Under the pieces are notes generated by a model. The model made no database searches. It was given only the letters and a program-made list of their open reading frames with translations, and had not been told where the DNA came from. Shown piece after piece: positions 8,493-15,578 of a DNA stretch of 64,000 bases (within the stretch, counting starts at the first letter, position 1; the number at the start of each line of letters is the position of its first letter). The position numbers were made by a program, and so were the translations under genes. The stretch spans positions 496,001-560,000 of the forward strand of contig CAWAFL010000001.1 of assembly GCA_963781305.1 (NCBI GenBank). Reading direction: 5' to 3'. The stretch is from DASXMT01 sp963781305. Lineage in GTDB: Bacteria > Actinomycetota > Acidimicrobiia > Acidimicrobiales > RAAP-2.

Positions 8493-8560
8493 CGGGGAGG
8501 GCTCGGGGAGGTTGTGGAGGGGGTTCGGGGAGGGTTGTGGAGTGGGAAGGGCCCCGGGTG
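8493..8560 (+). other. G-run-rich tract between the lipoate-ligase-like gene and mraZ
   Basis: The plus strand carries many GGG/GGGG runs separated by short loops, including repeated GGGGAGG and GTTGTGGAG words. It could fold as a G-quadruplex. The rest of the 334-bp spacer (8228-8561) holds the mraZ promoter and boxes and no credible gene. Confidence 0.4.
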
Positions 8561-8561
8561 G

Positions 8562-9335
8562 TCAGGCTTCGAGCGGAAGGGCTCCGACGAACTCGTCCAC
8601 CACGCGCTGCCCTCCCATGCCCAAGGTGGGCAGGTCACCGGACAGGAGGTCGTCGATGCCGACGACCGCCGCGGTCAGGTCGGCGTGGGCGGCGCGTCGC
8701 TCATCAGCCTCGAGCACGAGGACGTCCAGCAACGGGTCGGGGTCCCACCGACGAAGGCACGCGCTGTGGAACCAGGCCCCGTCGCGGGTGCGTCGCTGGG
8801 CGATGCCCACCACCTTCCGGCCGCCGGAGTCCAGGACTTCGCCCGTGCCCACACCGCCGAAGCAGACCAGCGATGACCACGGGGTGCACGGGGAAAGGCC
8901 GCCCCGATGTACGGAGACCCCGACGATGCCCAGATGTTCGAGCGCAGTGGCCCAGGTGTCCCCGATCCAGTCGAAAGCCCGGGCTACGTCGTCCAGCCAC
9001 AGCCGGTCGCCTCGGGGCACCCAGGCGTCGATCCAGATGGGATCATCGGCAGTCACCAGCACCGCTCCCCCACCTGACCGGCGCCGGGTCACGGCCAACC
9101 CCGACCGTTCGGCGCGCTCGCCATCGACAACCGACAACTGCTGGGTCGATCCCAGGACGACTGCGGGTGCTGACACCCGACAGATGGCAACGGCACGCGT
9201 CCGGGGGTCATCCACCGTCGCCGGCCACGCCTCGTGGAGCAGGGCGGCGGTGCCTACACGCTCCTCGATCCTCCAGCTGCGTCCCACCCCGACACTGTGC
9301 CACCCCCTGGTCGGCACCCCGACCACTGCCGCCAT
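8562..9335 (-). CDS. Lipoate-protein ligase A / octanoyltransferase-like protein
   Basis: The 257-residue protein has the BPL/LplA/LipB fold signatures: the acyl-adenylate loop RRRSGGGAVLV near residue 85 and the lysine-containing motif GGRKVVGIAQ near residue 170. Family members attach lipoate or octanoate to the E2 and GcvH proteins of oxo-acid dehydrogenases and the glycine cleavage system. The sequence alone does not decide between ligase (LplA), octanoyltransferase (LipM) and an amidotransferase. ATG 9335 lies 8 nt after the stop of the upstream HNH gene, so the two are probably co-transcribed. Confidence 0.75.
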   Translation of the reverse strand: MAAVVGVPTRGWHSVGVGRSWRIEERVGTAALLHEAWPATVDDPRTRAVAICRVSAPAVVLGSTQQLSVVDGERAERSGLAVTRRRSGGGAVLVTADDPIWIDAWVPRGDRLWLDDVARAFDWIGDTWATALEHLGIVGVSVHRGGLSPCTPWSSLVCFGGVGTGEVLDSGGRKVVGIAQRRTRDGAWFHSACLRRWDPDPLLDVLVLEADERRAAHADLTAAVVGIDDLLSGDLPTLGMGGQRVVDEFVGALPLEA

Positions 9336-9343
9336 CCGCCGAC

Positions 9344-9958
9344 CTACGCGGTCAGTGGCTGGTTCTCGTGCGCGCCCGTCTCCAGATAGCTTCGCCAGTC
9401 CTCGCTGGCCCCTCCGCAGAGAGCCAGCAGCTGGACGCGGTGATGCGGGGCGATCGGCGTACGCCGAAGGGCCATACCCGCCTCATGCGGCAAGCGGTCC
9501 TCTTTTCTGGTGTTGCACCGTCGGCACGCCGCTACCACGTTCTCCCAGGTGTGCGGCCCACCTTTGCTGCGCGGGATGACGTGATCGAGGTTCTCGGCGG
9601 CACCGCCGCAGTATTGGCATCGGGAGCTGTCTCGAGCGAACACGGTACGACGGTTCACGGCTATCCGGTACTGCCGAGGAATGTAGACGTAGCGGACCAG
9701 CCTGACCACCGATGGTTCGGGCACCGATATGTGCTCGGCCCGGAAGAACCGATCGGTGGTGTGGACCAGCTCGGCCTTGGTATCCAAGACGAGCAGGACC
9801 GCTCGCCGAGAGGAGACGATCCCCAACGGCTCGAAGGTGGCGTTGAGGACCAGGGCTCGATTCGGCTGCACCCGCGGGGAGCACGCCGGCCCTCCCGTCG
9901 GCGTTGAGGTAGTACCGGCCGCCTTCGCCTTCCTCGGGAGGTTCGACCGTCGATCCAT
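9344..9958 (-). CDS. HNH endonuclease family protein
   Basis: The 204-residue protein belongs to an HNH family common in actinobacteria, recognised by ALVLNATFEPLGIVSSRRA in the N-terminal half. Downstream are a zinc-binding pair (CQYCG and CRRCN) and the HNH-like core LDHVIPRSKGG with WENVVAACRRCN. The cellular role of this family is unknown; repair or housekeeping nuclease activity is plausible. ATG 9958 is the best start, since upstream codons overlap the next gene. The first 35 residues are basic and variable. Confidence 0.8.
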   Translation of the reverse strand: MDRRSNLPRKAKAAGTTSTPTGGPACSPRVQPNRALVLNATFEPLGIVSSRRAVLLVLDTKAELVHTTDRFFRAEHISVPEPSVVRLVRYVYIPRQYRIAVNRRTVFARDSSRCQYCGGAAENLDHVIPRSKGGPHTWENVVAACRRCNTRKEDRLPHEAGMALRRTPIAPHHRVQLLALCGGASEDWRSYLETGAHENQPLTA

Positions 9959-9998
9959 CAGCCCGGAATTTAGCCCTGTCCAACGCCGGGGAGGCGAC

Positions 9999-10298
9999 TC
10001 ATCGGCGTCGGGCCCCGAATCGGCGGCCATTCGCCGATCGACACCATTCCAAATAGGCCACGATGTCCTCGGTCCCCGGCTGCGCATTCGGTCGGCCGTA
10101 GGCGGTGACCATGCGGAACGACCACAGGTGGTCGTTGGGAAGGGGGAGGTGGGGGGCACGCCGCCACCAGCCTGGCTCAGCCAGCCGCCAGACCGTGCCG
10201 AACGCAGCGGCCCACAGCCACGGTCGGCGCCCGATGGCCTTCGCTACCGCTGGCACCATCGACACCACCGGGTTGGACGAGCCGGCCGATCCACTCAC
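9999..10298 (-). CDS. Small conserved-looking protein of unknown function (99 aa)
   Basis: The GTG at 10298 overlaps the ROK kinase stop as GTGA and opens a 99-residue frame. It has one hydrophobic stretch (PWLWAAAFGTVWRL), then EPGWWRRAPHLPLPNDHLW and a conserved-looking C-terminal DIVAYLEWCR. I recall small actinobacterial proteins with a similar 'PGWWRRPPFLPLP' core and no known function; that is memory, not a search. Start/stop coupling and spacing support a real gene. It may be a membrane-associated accessory factor. Confidence 0.65.
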   Translation of the reverse strand: MSGSAGSSNPVVSMVPAVAKAIGRRPWLWAAAFGTVWRLAEPGWWRRAPHLPLPNDHLWSFRMVTAYGRPNAQPGTEDIVAYLEWCRSANGRRFGARRR

Positions 10299-11236
10299 GC
10301 CGCCTCCCCGACCAAGAGCCTTCTCCCTACGGCGGCCGCCCCGATCAACGGACCTCGTGGGCCGAGCCCGGCAGGAATGATGCGGGCGCCGCGGGAGAAC
10401 TCCAGCCGGCAGCGTTCGTCCATTTCCGCCTGGGCGGCGGCAAAGAAGGGGGCGCCGAAGCCCAAGGCCACCGAACCGGCCACCACGACGAGGGGAAGGT
10501 CGAGCAGGTTCACCACTGAGGCCACGGCACGCCCGACCAACGTGCCCGTTCTCTGTTTGACCGCCAGGGGGGCTTCGGCCGGGGCCTTGCCGGTGTAGGC
10601 GGCGATCGATAGTCCCGAAGCCTCCGCTTCGAGACATCCTCGGCCCCCACACGGGCAACGACGACCATAGGGCTCCACGATGACGTGTCCGATATGGCCG
10701 GCATTGCCGCTGTGGCCGTCGAGCAGCGCGCCACCGAGGACGATGCCCCCACCGATTCCGGTCGAGACCACCATGGCCAGGAAGTTCTCCGCCCCACGCG
10801 CCGCACCGACCCAGCCTTCGCCCAGAGCCAGAGCCTTGGCGTCGTTGTCCACTGCCACCGGGAGCCCGGTGGCTTCGACCAACCGGCGCCTGAGCTCGAA
10901 GCCCCGCCAGGCCGGGATGTTCAACGGAGACACCGTCTCCCCGCCCCGGGTCATGGGGCCCCCGCACCCGACACCGCAGAGCTCAGGAACGCGAATCGCT
11001 CCGGTCTGCACGTCGTGGACGACCCCGGACAGGGCGTCGAACAGGACCTCGGGGTCGTCGCTCTTCGGGGTCGGCACCTGGTGTTCGCTCAGGATCGAGG
11101 CCTCGCCATCGACCAGACCCGCCGCCATCTTGGTACCTCCGATGTCGACGGCCAGCACGACTCCGGATGATCCAGGGATCGCGGAACCGTCGCCCGAGCG
11201 GCGCGATGAGGCCGTTCCACCCGGCGTCGGAGCCAC
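10295..11236 (-). CDS. ROK-family sugar kinase (glucokinase-like)
   Basis: The 313-residue protein has the phosphate-binding loop AVDIGGTKMAAG (Asp31), the substrate/catalytic region VDNDAKA (Asp132), the glycine-rich STGIGGGIV and the ROK zinc motif C194-P-C196-G-G-R-G-C201-L-E. These mark a cytoplasmic ATP-dependent hexokinase of the ROK family; glucose is the likeliest substrate, but N-acetylmannosamine or other sugars are possible. No helix-turn-helix domain is present, so it is a kinase and not a NagC/XylR-type repressor. The first 25 residues after the GTG start are a low-complexity extension. Confidence 0.85.
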   Translation of the reverse strand: MAPTPGGTASSRRSGDGSAIPGSSGVVLAVDIGGTKMAAGLVDGEASILSEHQVPTPKSDDPEVLFDALSGVVHDVQTGAIRVPELCGVGCGGPMTRGGETVSPLNIPAWRGFELRRRLVEATGLPVAVDNDAKALALGEGWVGAARGAENFLAMVVSTGIGGGIVLGGALLDGHSGNAGHIGHVIVEPYGRRCPCGGRGCLEAEASGLSIAAYTGKAPAEAPLAVKQRTGTLVGRAVASVVNLLDLPLVVVAGSVALGFGAPFFAAAQAEMDERCRLEFSRGARIIPAGLGPRGPLIGAAAVGRRLLVGEAA

Positions 11237-11255
11237 GAACCGGGGGGCGCGGAGC

Positions 11256-11630
11256 TCAGCTATCGCGGTGGAATCGACCGCGGATCCATTCGCGTGGATC
11301 GTGGACGCCGGACCCCGCGCTCCGGTTCTGCAGCGACCGCGAGATGTCGTCGATGCCTGCTTTCCCCATGCGCCGGGCGTTCTTGACGAACACTCCCGCC
11401 GACAGGAACATCATCACCACGCCGACGAATCCGACGATGACCGATCGGGAGAACGTGAAGACCATGAAGAGCAGGGAGGCGATGAAGACGACGGCCGACC
11501 AGATGCAGTACCGGCCGGCGTGGCGGTAGACCGTCTCCGAGCGCACACGTTCGGCAAATTCCGGATCCTGTTGGTACAGGGACTGCTCGAGCTCATGCAG
11601 AACGCGCTGTTCGTGCTCAGAGAGCGGCAA
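11256..11630 (-). CDS. DUF3040 membrane protein
   Basis: The 124-residue protein starts MPLSEHEQRVLHELEQSLYQ, the characteristic DUF3040 N-terminus. Two adjacent hydrophobic segments near residues 42-80 follow, then a soluble tail. DUF3040 proteins are widespread in actinobacteria and of unknown function. The start codon is TTG at 11630, supported by GGGAGG about 9 nt upstream and by the family N-terminus. A possible 21-codon leader frame overlaps its start. Confidence 0.8.
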   Translation of the reverse strand: MPLSEHEQRVLHELEQSLYQQDPEFAERVRSETVYRHAGRYCIWSAVVFIASLLFMVFTFSRSVIVGFVGVVMMFLSAGVFVKNARRMGKAGIDDISRSLQNRSAGSGVHDPREWIRGRFHRDS

Positions 11631-11682
11631 TTGCCTCGACCTCCCATCCCTGTTTCGACCCCGTTGGCATATCCGACTTCAT
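11617..11682 (-). CDS. Possible 21-residue leader peptide ahead of the DUF3040 gene
   Basis: ATG 11682 has GGAGGG about 9 nt upstream and opens a short frame (M-K-S-D-M-P-T-G-S-K...). It ends 14 nt inside the DUF3040 gene in another frame. The strong ribosome binding site is its only support. The rest of the 236-bp spacer up to dinB (11631-11866) shows no convincing promoter or gene. Confidence 0.25.
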   Translation of the reverse strand: MKSDMPTGSKQGWEVEAIAAL

Positions 11683-11866
11683 GATCGCGCACCCTCCACA
11701 CAAAAGTTTCGCGCACCGCAAAGGAATTTGACAACGGGCATCGTCGATATTGACCGCGCCGAGGCCCCTTTTGGCGGCACGGAGGGCGCCGATCCCCCGA
11801 TTCGGCGCCCCACCGCGGCTCCCTTCCTGCTCAGAGGACCCTGGGCCACGCCATGGTGCCCAAGCC

Positions 11867-13303
11867 TCACGAATCGGTCTCCCCCGTTCCTTCGGGCCTG
11901 CCCGTCCGATCCGGTCCCACCGGACCCCGAACCCGACTATCGGCCTCGGGCGCCTTCGGTCCCCCGGCCGACGGGCCCGAATCAGGTGACGCCTCGGGTC
12001 CCCATTGGGCGTCCCCGCGCTCTCGGACCCGTAGCCCATCCCTACCCATGAGCGAGGCCGGTCCGACCGATGCTCGGCCGAACCGGGACCGGATACCGTC
12101 GACCGCGTCGGTGACCCCGGACCAGGATCGCTGTAAACGCTCCGCGTCGTCGTCCGTGGCCGACCAGCCCCCATCGGTGCGTGCGCTGCTCTCGGGATCG
12201 GCGACTTCGTCGCCCAGCAGGCTCAGCTGCACTCCTGCGCCCGTATCGGTGAACCCGGACAAGCTGACACCCAGCAGCCGCACGCCGGCCGAGACGTCCA
12301 CGGACCCGAGCAACGAGCGAGCCACCGCGCCGACCGCCGGTGCTGCGTCGATGGGCACGGCCAGAGAGTGGGACCGGGTCACCATGGTGAAGTCCCCGAA
12401 CCGGATCTTGACGGTCACCGTCCGGGCCGACAGCCGGGCGTCGCGAACGTGGGTGGAGACGGCATCGACCATCCTGGCCAGGTGTTGGGCCAGCACCTGC
12501 TCGTCGCGCAGATCGGTGGGGAATGTCTCCTCGTGACCAATCGATTTCGCCTCCCGATCCGGGATGACCGGCCGGAGATCGTGCCCGCGGGCCAGAGCAG
12601 CCAGATGGGATCCCTGAGCCGCGCCGAGCAGGCGCTCCAGCGCCCCCTGCGGGAGGGCGGCGAGGTCGCCGATGGTGCGCACTCCGATGCCGTCGAGTCG
12701 CCGACCGGTAGCAGGCCCGACCCCCCACAGGGCTCGAATGGGAAGGGGGTGCAGGAATTCGAGTTCCCGTCCCGGTTCGACGACGAACACGCCGCTGCCC
12801 GGCCGCACTCCGTTCAGGTCGGCGACCGGCTTGGCCTGCTCTGAAGCCAGCTTGGCCACGAACTTTGTTCTGGCCACGCCGACCGAACAGGTGAGGCCGA
12901 GTCCCTCCGCCACCCGGGCTCTGATGAGCTCGGCAATGGCCGGTCCGTCCCCGAGCAGGCGCGAGGCACCGGACACGTCGAGGAAGGCCTCATCGAGTGA
13001 GATGCCCTCCACCAACGGGGTGACGGTGTCGAAGATGGCGTGCAGCTTGGCGCTCTCCTCGACGTACCGGTGGTATCGGCCGTCCAGAAAGATCGCCTGG
13101 GGGCACAGTCGGCGGGCCACGGTGCTGGGCATGGCCGAATGCACCCCGAACCGCCGGGCCTCGTAGGTGCACGCAGCCACGACGCCGCGCTGTCCGCTGC
13201 CGCCCACGATGACCGGTTTCCCCACCAACGTCGGATCATCGAGCACCTCCACCGATGCAAAGAACGCATCCATATCGACGTGGAGAATGACCCGTTCATC
13301 CAC
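11867..13303 (-). CDS. dinB: DNA polymerase IV (DinB), Y-family translesion polymerase
   Basis: The 478-residue protein starts VDERVILHVDMDAFFASVE, giving the first metal ligand Asp10. The catalytic pair is in ISLDEAFLDVSG (Asp104, Glu105). A helix-hairpin-helix region (IRALWGVGPATGRRLDGIG) and a little-finger domain follow, so it is an error-prone bypass polymerase. The last 100 or so residues are Gly/Pro/Arg-rich and unlike the usual C-terminus; no clear clamp-binding motif stands out except QLSLLG, which could serve. GTG 13303 overlaps the upstream deacetylase gene by 8 nt. No LexA box was seen directly upstream. Confidence 0.9.
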   Translation of the reverse strand: MDERVILHVDMDAFFASVEVLDDPTLVGKPVIVGGSGQRGVVAACTYEARRFGVHSAMPSTVARRLCPQAIFLDGRYHRYVEESAKLHAIFDTVTPLVEGISLDEAFLDVSGASRLLGDGPAIAELIRARVAEGLGLTCSVGVARTKFVAKLASEQAKPVADLNGVRPGSGVFVVEPGRELEFLHPLPIRALWGVGPATGRRLDGIGVRTIGDLAALPQGALERLLGAAQGSHLAALARGHDLRPVIPDREAKSIGHEETFPTDLRDEQVLAQHLARMVDAVSTHVRDARLSARTVTVKIRFGDFTMVTRSHSLAVPIDAAPAVGAVARSLLGSVDVSAGVRLLGVSLSGFTDTGAGVQLSLLGDEVADPESSARTDGGWSATDDDAERLQRSWSGVTDAVDGIRSRFGRASVGPASLMGRDGLRVRERGDAQWGPEASPDSGPSAGGPKAPEADSRVRGPVGPDRTGRPEGTGETDS

Positions 13304-14012
13304 CGAGCAGGAGCCTTCGAAACCCTTCGGCGAACTGGACGCCCACCCGCTTCCCTGCGTCCTCGGCACCCAGGCGCACCGCCGTGCGCGCCCACTCCTC
13401 ACCGTCGGGGAACTGGCTGCGATGGCAGGCCACCGCTGCGCTCTTCAGCTCGACGGTGTCGGTGATGTCGATCCACACGTCGGGGTCGAGCGTCCCCGAC
13501 AACAGCATCGTGCTCACCTGGTGGGCGGGACCAGCACCGGGGAAGTAGTGCGGGAGGGCGGCGGCGGGTGACACGGCGTCGAGCGTGGCCCATCCCACGA
13601 TGCGATGGTCACGGTGGTTGAAGTACTCCTGGCCGAAGAACACCGCAGTCGGGTCGGGACACAGGACGACGTCCGGCCGGAGCCGGCGAATGGTGGCCAC
13701 CAGCTGTTCCCGGAGGCGGGCGTCGTCGAGCAGTTCCCCGTCGGGATAGTGCAGGAACTCCTGTCCGGCCAGCCCCAGCACCGCTGCCGCCTCGGCCGAC
13801 TCCGATGCTCGCTGTCGGGCGAGGGTGGGTGGATCAACGGCAGGATCGGGCGAACCCTTGTCGCCATCGGTGCACAACAGGACGTGCACCTGGCATCCGG
13901 CCTTGGCCCAGCGGGCCAACGTCCCCCCACACGACACGTCGGGATCGTCGGGATGGGCGTAGATCCCGAGCGCCCGACGGGGAATTTCTGTCATGTGGTC
14001 GGCCATGGTCAT
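13296..14012 (-). CDS. PIG-L/LmbE-family zinc N-deacetylase
   Basis: The 238-residue protein has the family's zinc site AHPDDPDVSCGGT (His20, Asp22/Asp23) and the second ligand region NHRDHR. Members remove N-acetyl groups from GlcNAc-containing metabolites: MshB and Mca in mycothiol metabolism, BshB in bacillithiol, or lipid/glycan precursors. The substrate cannot be read from sequence; an MshB/Mca-type function would suit an actinobacterium. ATG 14012 is the first of three close Met codons. It lies 21 nt after nrdR and overlaps dinB. Confidence 0.82.
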   Translation of the reverse strand: MTMADHMTEIPRRALGIYAHPDDPDVSCGGTLARWAKAGCQVHVLLCTDGDKGSPDPAVDPPTLARQRASESAEAAAVLGLAGQEFLHYPDGELLDDARLREQLVATIRRLRPDVVLCPDPTAVFFGQEYFNHRDHRIVGWATLDAVSPAAALPHYFPGAGPAHQVSTMLLSGTLDPDVWIDITDTVELKSAAVACHRSQFPDGEEWARTAVRLGAEDAGKRVGVQFAEGFRRLLLGG

Positions 14013-14033
14013 GGCTTCTGGCTCTCTGGCCGG

Positions 14034-14570
14034 TCAGTTCTTCTGGCCCGAGTCGTCGGTGGTTCGACGCTCGCGCTGGTTGTCGTCACCCATGATCTCC
14101 CCACCGGGGTGCTTGGGCGCCGTGGTTTTGGTCAGGAGCCCTACCTCCCGCTGAAAGTCATCTGCGCCCTCAAATCCCTTGTAGACGCTGGCGAACCGTA
14201 GGTAGGCGACGTCATCGAGTGACGAGAGGCGTTCGAGGACGGCCAACCCCACTTGCTGCGTGGTCGGCTCGGTCCCCGATTCCCGCATGGCGTCTTCGAC
14301 CGCTTGGGCCACCGCCTCCAGTTGCGCCTCGGTCACCCGACGGTTCTTGGTGGCCGAGCGCAATCCCAGGATCACCTTTGACCGGTCGAACGGCTCCCGC
14401 AGGCCTGATCGTTTCACGACCATCAGCGGGACCTCCTCGACCCGCTCAAAGGTCGTGTACCGGCGGCCGCATCCCTCACATTCACGTCGTCGACGTATGG
14501 CCGCACCCTCCTCGGCGAGGCGCGAGTCGACCACTCGGTCATCGTCAGCCAGGCACCAGGGACACCGCAC
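14034..14570 (-). CDS. nrdR: NrdR, ATP-cone repressor of ribonucleotide reductase genes
   Basis: The 178-residue protein has the N-terminal zinc ribbon (Cys3, Cys6, Cys31, Cys34) and the ATP-cone domain beginning VVKRSGLREPFDRSKV. NrdR senses ATP/dATP and represses nrd operons through NrdR boxes; none were sought successfully here because no nrd genes are in the window. The C-terminal 30 residues are a charged extension. The neighbourhood LysM gene / nrdR next to lexA matches Mycobacterium (Rv2719c, Rv2718c, lexA). Confidence 0.94.
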   Translation of the reverse strand: MRCPWCLADDDRVVDSRLAEEGAAIRRRRECEGCGRRYTTFERVEEVPLMVVKRSGLREPFDRSKVILGLRSATKNRRVTEAQLEAVAQAVEDAMRESGTEPTTQQVGLAVLERLSSLDDVAYLRFASVYKGFEGADDFQREVGLLTKTTAPKHPGGEIMGDDNQRERRTTDDSGQKN

Positions 14571-14674
14571 ACTGCGAGGCTACCGCCGGATTCTTTCCCT
14601 ACCTTCCAATCTCATAAGACCAGCATCGCCCCAGCCCAGGCACGCAGGTCACCGCTCGGGTCGTCGGCGGTCGG

Positions 14675-15187
14675 CTAGGGAACCGTGATGTGCTGGCCAG
14701 GCGTGACCGTGTCGGAACCCGTCTGCTGTTCCATCTGGGCGACGAGCGGCCGGGGGTCACCAGTGGGGTCCGCCCGTTGGGCGATGGTCCACAGCGTGTC
14801 ACCCGGCTGCACCGTGTAGGCGACGGAGTGGCCGGGGGTCTCCGCGAGGGCGGGTCCGGACGGGTGGGAGCTGCCGCCGGACCCGCCCAGCGGGAGAGCA
14901 AGGCCCACCACCAACAGCGCGGTGACGGCCAACAAGGCACGGCGACGACGGACGCCGGCCGACACGCGTCGCCGCGGACGGCGACGCGTCGTCGTTACCA
15001 GTGGTTCCCGGGTGCGGTGATCGGGCACGATGACGAGCCGGGGAGCCTCGAACGGGACGAGCTCCCGGACGTCGTCGGAAAGCGGCTCCCATTGCCCCCC
15101 TCGGATCACCCCGAGGGACGACACAGGGTGCCCCACCGCCGCCTCCGGGCGAGGGCGTAGGGACGGAAACGCGAGCGCAGCGGCCAT
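14675..15187 (-). CDS. LysM-domain membrane protein, probable SOS cell-division inhibitor (YneA/ChiZ/DivS-like)
   Basis: The 170-residue protein has a basic cytoplasmic region, one membrane segment near residues 83-102 and a C-terminal LysM domain (VAYTVQPGDTLWTIAQ ... TVTPGQHITVP), which binds peptidoglycan outside the membrane. The gene is divergent from lexA and next to nrdR. This is the arrangement of mycobacterial Rv2719c and Bacillus yneA, whose products delay septation during the SOS response. ATG 15187 has GGGGAG about 7 nt upstream. The start overlaps the stop of an upstream minisatellite frame (TAATG). LexA boxes lie in its promoter. SOS control is inferred from those boxes. Confidence 0.82.
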   Translation of the reverse strand: MAAALAFPSLRPRPEAAVGHPVSSLGVIRGGQWEPLSDDVRELVPFEAPRLVIVPDHRTREPLVTTTRRRPRRRVSAGVRRRRALLAVTALLVVGLALPLGGSGGSSHPSGPALAETPGHSVAYTVQPGDTLWTIAQRADPTGDPRPLVAQMEQQTGSDTVTPGQHITVP

Positions 15188-15210
15188 TACCGACTCCCCT
15201 CTTGAGCTGC

Positions 15211-15315
15211 GCCGGCTTGATCCATGCCGACTTGTTCCATGCCGGCTTGTTCCATGCCGACTTGTTCCATGCCGACTTGTTCCATGCCGACTTGTTCCAT
15301 GCCGACTTGTTCCAT
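15211..15315. repeat. 15-bp minisatellite, seven units
   Basis: Seven head-to-tail units of GCCGACTTGTTCCAT fill 15211-15315. Four units match exactly near the right end; the first (GCCGGCTTGATCCAT) is degenerate. The array lies in the 391-bp lexA/LysM spacer, in the leader of the LysM gene. On the minus strand each unit contains an ATG and reads M-E-Q-V-G in a frame that ends TAA exactly at the LysM start (TAATG). The 15-bp unit keeps every frame open. Confidence 0.95.
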
Positions 15316-15363
15316 GCCTGCCTTCGGGCTGGAGCCGGGATCGGCCCCCCGTCGTCTCGACAT

Positions 15364-15377
15364 CGAACGGATGTTCG
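15364..15377. promoter_or_regulatory. LexA (SOS) box 1
   Basis: CGAACGGATGTTCG matches the actinobacterial LexA operator GAAC-N4-GTTC perfectly, with an extended palindrome. It lies on the LysM side of the divergent spacer. Confidence 0.85.
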
Positions 15378-15387
15378 TCATGGGGAC

Positions 15388-15417
15388 ATGCAACCACGAA
15401 CATCTGTTCGGTGTCAA
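15388..15417 (-). promoter_or_regulatory. Candidate promoter of the LysM gene
   Basis: TTGACA (15417-15412) and a weak -10, TTGCAT (15393-15388), are 18 bp apart on the minus strand. LexA box 2 lies inside the spacer, so bound LexA would block it. Confidence 0.5.
15397..15410. promoter_or_regulatory. LexA (SOS) box 2
   Basis: CGAACATCTGTTCG is a perfect GAAC-N4-GTTC operator, placed between the -35 and -10 of the candidate LysM-gene promoter. Confidence 0.85.
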
Positions 15418-15426
15418 GACGTTTTT

Positions 15427-15440
15427 CGAACGAGTGTTTG
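15427..15440. promoter_or_regulatory. LexA (SOS) box 3, one mismatch
   Basis: CGAACGAGTGTTTG differs from GAAC-N4-GTTC by one base and overlaps the lexA -35 region. Confidence 0.7.
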
Positions 15441-15466
15441 CTTTTTGGCTCCATACCAGTTACCGT
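15438..15466 (+). promoter_or_regulatory. Candidate lexA promoter
   Basis: TTGCTT (15438-15443) and TACCGT (15461-15466) are 17 bp apart. LexA box 3 overlaps the -35 and box 4 follows the -10, an arrangement fit for autorepression. Confidence 0.6.
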
Positions 15467-15470
15467 CTAC

Positions 15471-15484
15471 CAAACAGGTGTTCG
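15471..15484. promoter_or_regulatory. LexA (SOS) box 4, one mismatch
   Basis: CAAACAGGTGTTCG differs from the operator consensus by one base (AAAC for GAAC) and sits just downstream of the lexA -10, near the expected transcription start. Confidence 0.7.
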
Positions 15485-15578
15485 ATCATCTCGGGAACCG
15501 CTCCGAACCGGCCTTCAGGGACGGCTCGCCAACCGGGCCCAAGTGCTGAGCGAACCTCGACACGACCCAGGGGGACCG

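Noticed and set aside
11727..11754. TTGACA followed by ATATTG as a plus-strand promoter
   Set aside because: Spacing is about 13 bp, too short, and no plus-strand gene follows.
15211..15315. Possible CRISPR array
   Set aside because: The units are 15 bp and directly adjacent, with no spacers, leader or cas genes.
15202..15549. Plus-strand frame reading ADLFH repeats, like a pentapeptide-repeat protein
   Set aside because: The 15-bp minisatellite makes five-residue repeats in all six frames. This frame crosses the LexA boxes and the lexA promoter and has no pentapeptide fold length.
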